Assembly: GCF_050947875.1 (NCBI RefSeq)
Contig: NC_134571.1
Span: 230,836,024-230,900,023 of the forward strand
DNA from: Dermacentor variabilis
Lineage: Eukaryota; Arthropoda; Arachnida; Ixodida; Ixodidae
DNA length: 64,000 nucleotides
Reading direction: 5' to 3'
Shown here one piece after another: positions 62,131 through 64,000 of this stretch. The position numbers were made by a program, and so were the translations under genes. Within the stretch, counting starts at the first letter, position 1. Each line of letters opens with the position of its first letter. The notes under the pieces are model-generated. The model saw only the letters and a program-made list of their open reading frames with translations, had not been told where the DNA came from and searched no databases.

Positions 62131-63411
62131 TCACAAGTTCAAACGGCGTGGCGGAACGATAGGCCGGCCGTAACGTGTTCGAGTCACACCGTCACTGCGG
62201 TCCCTGGCTGCAGGGGACTGTTGCACGGACTGTCCGAGGGGGACCGTTGATTCCACGATGTTGGCAGGCCGGGGCTCCTGACAGCGAACTTGCTGCAGTG
62301 GTGGTGGTTCCTCTCCGGAGGCAGTAGTCCCAAAAGGCACTAGGTGACGCCGGTTGCGCTGTAGGGTGCCACCTCGCTCCGTTTCGACCACGTAGCTTTT
62401 TGTTCTTTGCCCCGGACTGAGGACCATAGCCTGCACTTGATCGGGTCGCACCCAGACGCGCTGACCTGTTTGGAGTGGCGGCAAGTCTCGAGCGCCATGA
62501 TGCCTGTTGTAATTGTCGGCCTGCTTCTGCTTGTAAGACGCATCCTTGGCGACGACTTCTTTCATTGGGGGCCAGTTGGGACATAGCTGGGAGCCTTGCT
62601 TTGGGACTCTGGTTCTCAGTTGACGTCCCATCAACAGCTGGGCTGGACTAAAGCCGTTGACTCCTGGAGTGTCCCTATAGCTGAGCAGAGCCAGATAAGG
62701 ATCCTTTGACTTGCGAAACAGGTCCTTGATAGTCCGCACCATCCTCTCCGCCTCTCCGTTCGATTGAGCGTAGTGTGGACTGCTGGTCCTGTGGTTAAAG
62801 CCGTATGACGCTGCAAACGCCGCGAACTCTTGCGACGAGAACGGTGGGCCGTTGTCGGACCTGACTTCTTGCGGGATTCCATGGCGGGCAAAGATGGATT
62901 TGAGAGCGTCAATGACTGCCTGAGCTGTCGTGCTCCTCAGGGTCACCACCTCAGGGAACCTTGAGTAATAGTCCACCACCAGGATGAACGTCTGGCCGTT
63001 GAGGTGGAACAAGTCTATTCCAAGGAATTCCCAGGGATGTCCAGGTAGGGCTGTGGAGAGCAGGGGCTCGGCAAAGTTCACGCAGGTGGAAGCGCACTGT
63101 TCACAGTTGGCAACGAGCGAGGCGATGTCTGTCGAGATACCGGGCCACCAAACTGACTCCCGAGCTAGGGCTTTGGTCCTGTTGATGCCCTGATGACCTT
63201 CATGCAACAGCGTCAAGACCGCTGGCCGAAGGGACAATGGGATGACTAACCGGGCGCCCTTCAACAGAACACAGTCGCAGACAGAGAGCTCGTCTGCGAC
63301 GGTGTTCAAGGTGCTCGTCTGCGACGGTGTACTTTGTAAGGTGCAGTGGTATCGTGGTCTTTTTAGGCCAACCATTCTGGCAGTAGGAAGCGAGGGCTTT
63401 GCACTCGCCAT
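62131..63411 (-). pseudogene. Gypsy integrase and Pol C-terminus
   Basis: The 426-codon frame (true element sequence from about residue 36 on) contains the zinc finger (LLHEGHQGINRTK, CEQCASTC) and core strands LGIDLFHLNGQTFILVVD (first Asp), EVRSDNGPPFSSQEF (second) and YAQSNGEAERMVRTIK (Glu). It then has a C-terminal region with LQTGQRVWVRPDQ and a Pro-rich tail ending RYGRPIVPPRRLNL. All three catalytic residues are intact. The short integrase style and SDNGPPFSS motif resemble the Mag group of Gypsy elements. It would be functional as a domain, but the frame is broken upstream. Confidence 0.9.
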
Positions 63412-64000
63412 CGGACTCTTGTGCCTGTCGCACGTCTTTAGGGCTGAGTGGCAAGACTTCCGACGTGCAGCCGACTACCTGTGCTGCAAAAAGTTCGATA
63501 GTGTCTAGAGGAGTGGGTGGCTTGTAGGTGATGCGCGACAACGTATCAGCTGTGGCTAGCAGCTTTCCTGGCACGTGCAGCATACGGAACTGGTATTGCA
63601 TGGTCTTCAGCCGTAGTCTCTGAATACGAGGCGGCAACACGTCCAGTTCCATCTTGCCCAGAAGCGAAACGAGTGGCAGGTGGTCAGTCTCGACGTCGAA
63701 GGGGATGCCACGGACGAACTCGTCGAACCTTTGGATAGCCCACGTCGTTGCCAAAGCTTCTTTTTCAGTCTGGCTGTAACGCTGCTCGGTATTGGTCATT
63801 GACCTCAAAGCGAATGCGACTGGGCGGCGCTCTCCTGAGGGTTGCGTCTGTAGCAAAACTGCGCCGAGTCCGAATGAGCTTGCGTCTGCAGACACCGTAG
63901 TGGCGTACGACGGGTGGTACTTGGCCATGCACCTGTCTGACGTCAAGAGTTCCTTGATTTTCTCAAACGCTGCCTTTTGCTCGTGCTGCCACACCCAACT
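63200..64000 (-). pseudogene. Gypsy RNase H and linker, runs off the window
   Basis: From 63994: HEQKAAFEKIKELLTSDRC, SADASSFGLGAVLLQTQ (first RNase H Asp), RYSQTEKEALATTWAIQRF, ETDHLPLVSLL and LATADTLSRITY, followed by a linker. After TIPLHLTKYTVADEHLE the frame leaves the protein and stops at 63200 without a match. The cause is a duplication: GCTCGTCTGCGACGGTGT occurs at 63288-63305 and again at 63313-63330, a 25-base offset that shifts the frame into the integrase ORF. Confidence 0.9.

Noticed and set aside
1..64000. CRISPR array or bacterial operon
   Set aside because: No regular spacer-repeat structure; spliced exons and eukaryotic transposons show this is animal nuclear DNA.

Overview
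The window is a piece of a large, intron-rich, transposon-packed animal genome, most probably a hard tick (Ixodida). That placement is an inference. It rests on the mix of element families (Ty3/Gypsy, Penelope-like, RTE, CR1/Jockey-like and I-like LINEs, Tigger/pogo, mariner, piggyBac, Mutator-like, P/THAP9-like, hAT) and on the host gene; no species marker is visible.

Only one host gene is recognised: four exons of a Wnt co-receptor of the LRP5/LRP6/arrow type on the minus strand (33214-33106, 9393-9243, 9181-9047, 2764-2368). They join in frame across GT-AG introns and encode the end of the first YWTD beta-propeller, its EGF-like module and the start of the second propeller. The gene continues beyond at least one window edge. 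One intron is 23.7 kb and holds several generations of mobile elements.

Layout: 1-1990 internally deleted Gypsy; 2368-2764 exon; 2831-3447 piggyBac-like element; 3448-5883 Mutator-like remnant; 7551-8570 Tigger deletion derivative; 9047-9393 two exons; 9945-14500 LINE fragments nested in one another; 14640-15394 Tigger remnant; 15395-20444 Gypsy with both LTRs; 20449-21540 LINE; 21850-24525 Gypsy cut by a Penelope-like element (24530-26290); 26240-28080 Gypsy, pogo-like and Penelope-like fragments; 28270-28640 foldback; 33106-33214 exon; 34430-36185 LINE fragments; 36517-40653 two matching inverted termini; 40700-40980 hAT; 42192-43476 mariner; 46958-52823 Gypsy fragment between inverted 34-bp termini, split by a tRNA-bearing tandem array (49720-51243); 53865-54245 repeat carrying a 215-bp MITE; 54870-61873 P/THAP9-like transposon broken by a piggyBac-like element, a LINE (itself holding a MITE) and an LTR element that runs off the right edge.

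The coding part of every mobile element shows stops, frameshifts, deletions or lost catalytic residues, so none looks autonomous. The two structures most worth following up are the 465-bp tandem array of tRNA-bearing units folded back on itself and flanked by a 14-bp target-site duplication, and the four-layer insertion record inside the P/THAP9-like gene, where removing an insertion restores the reading frame.
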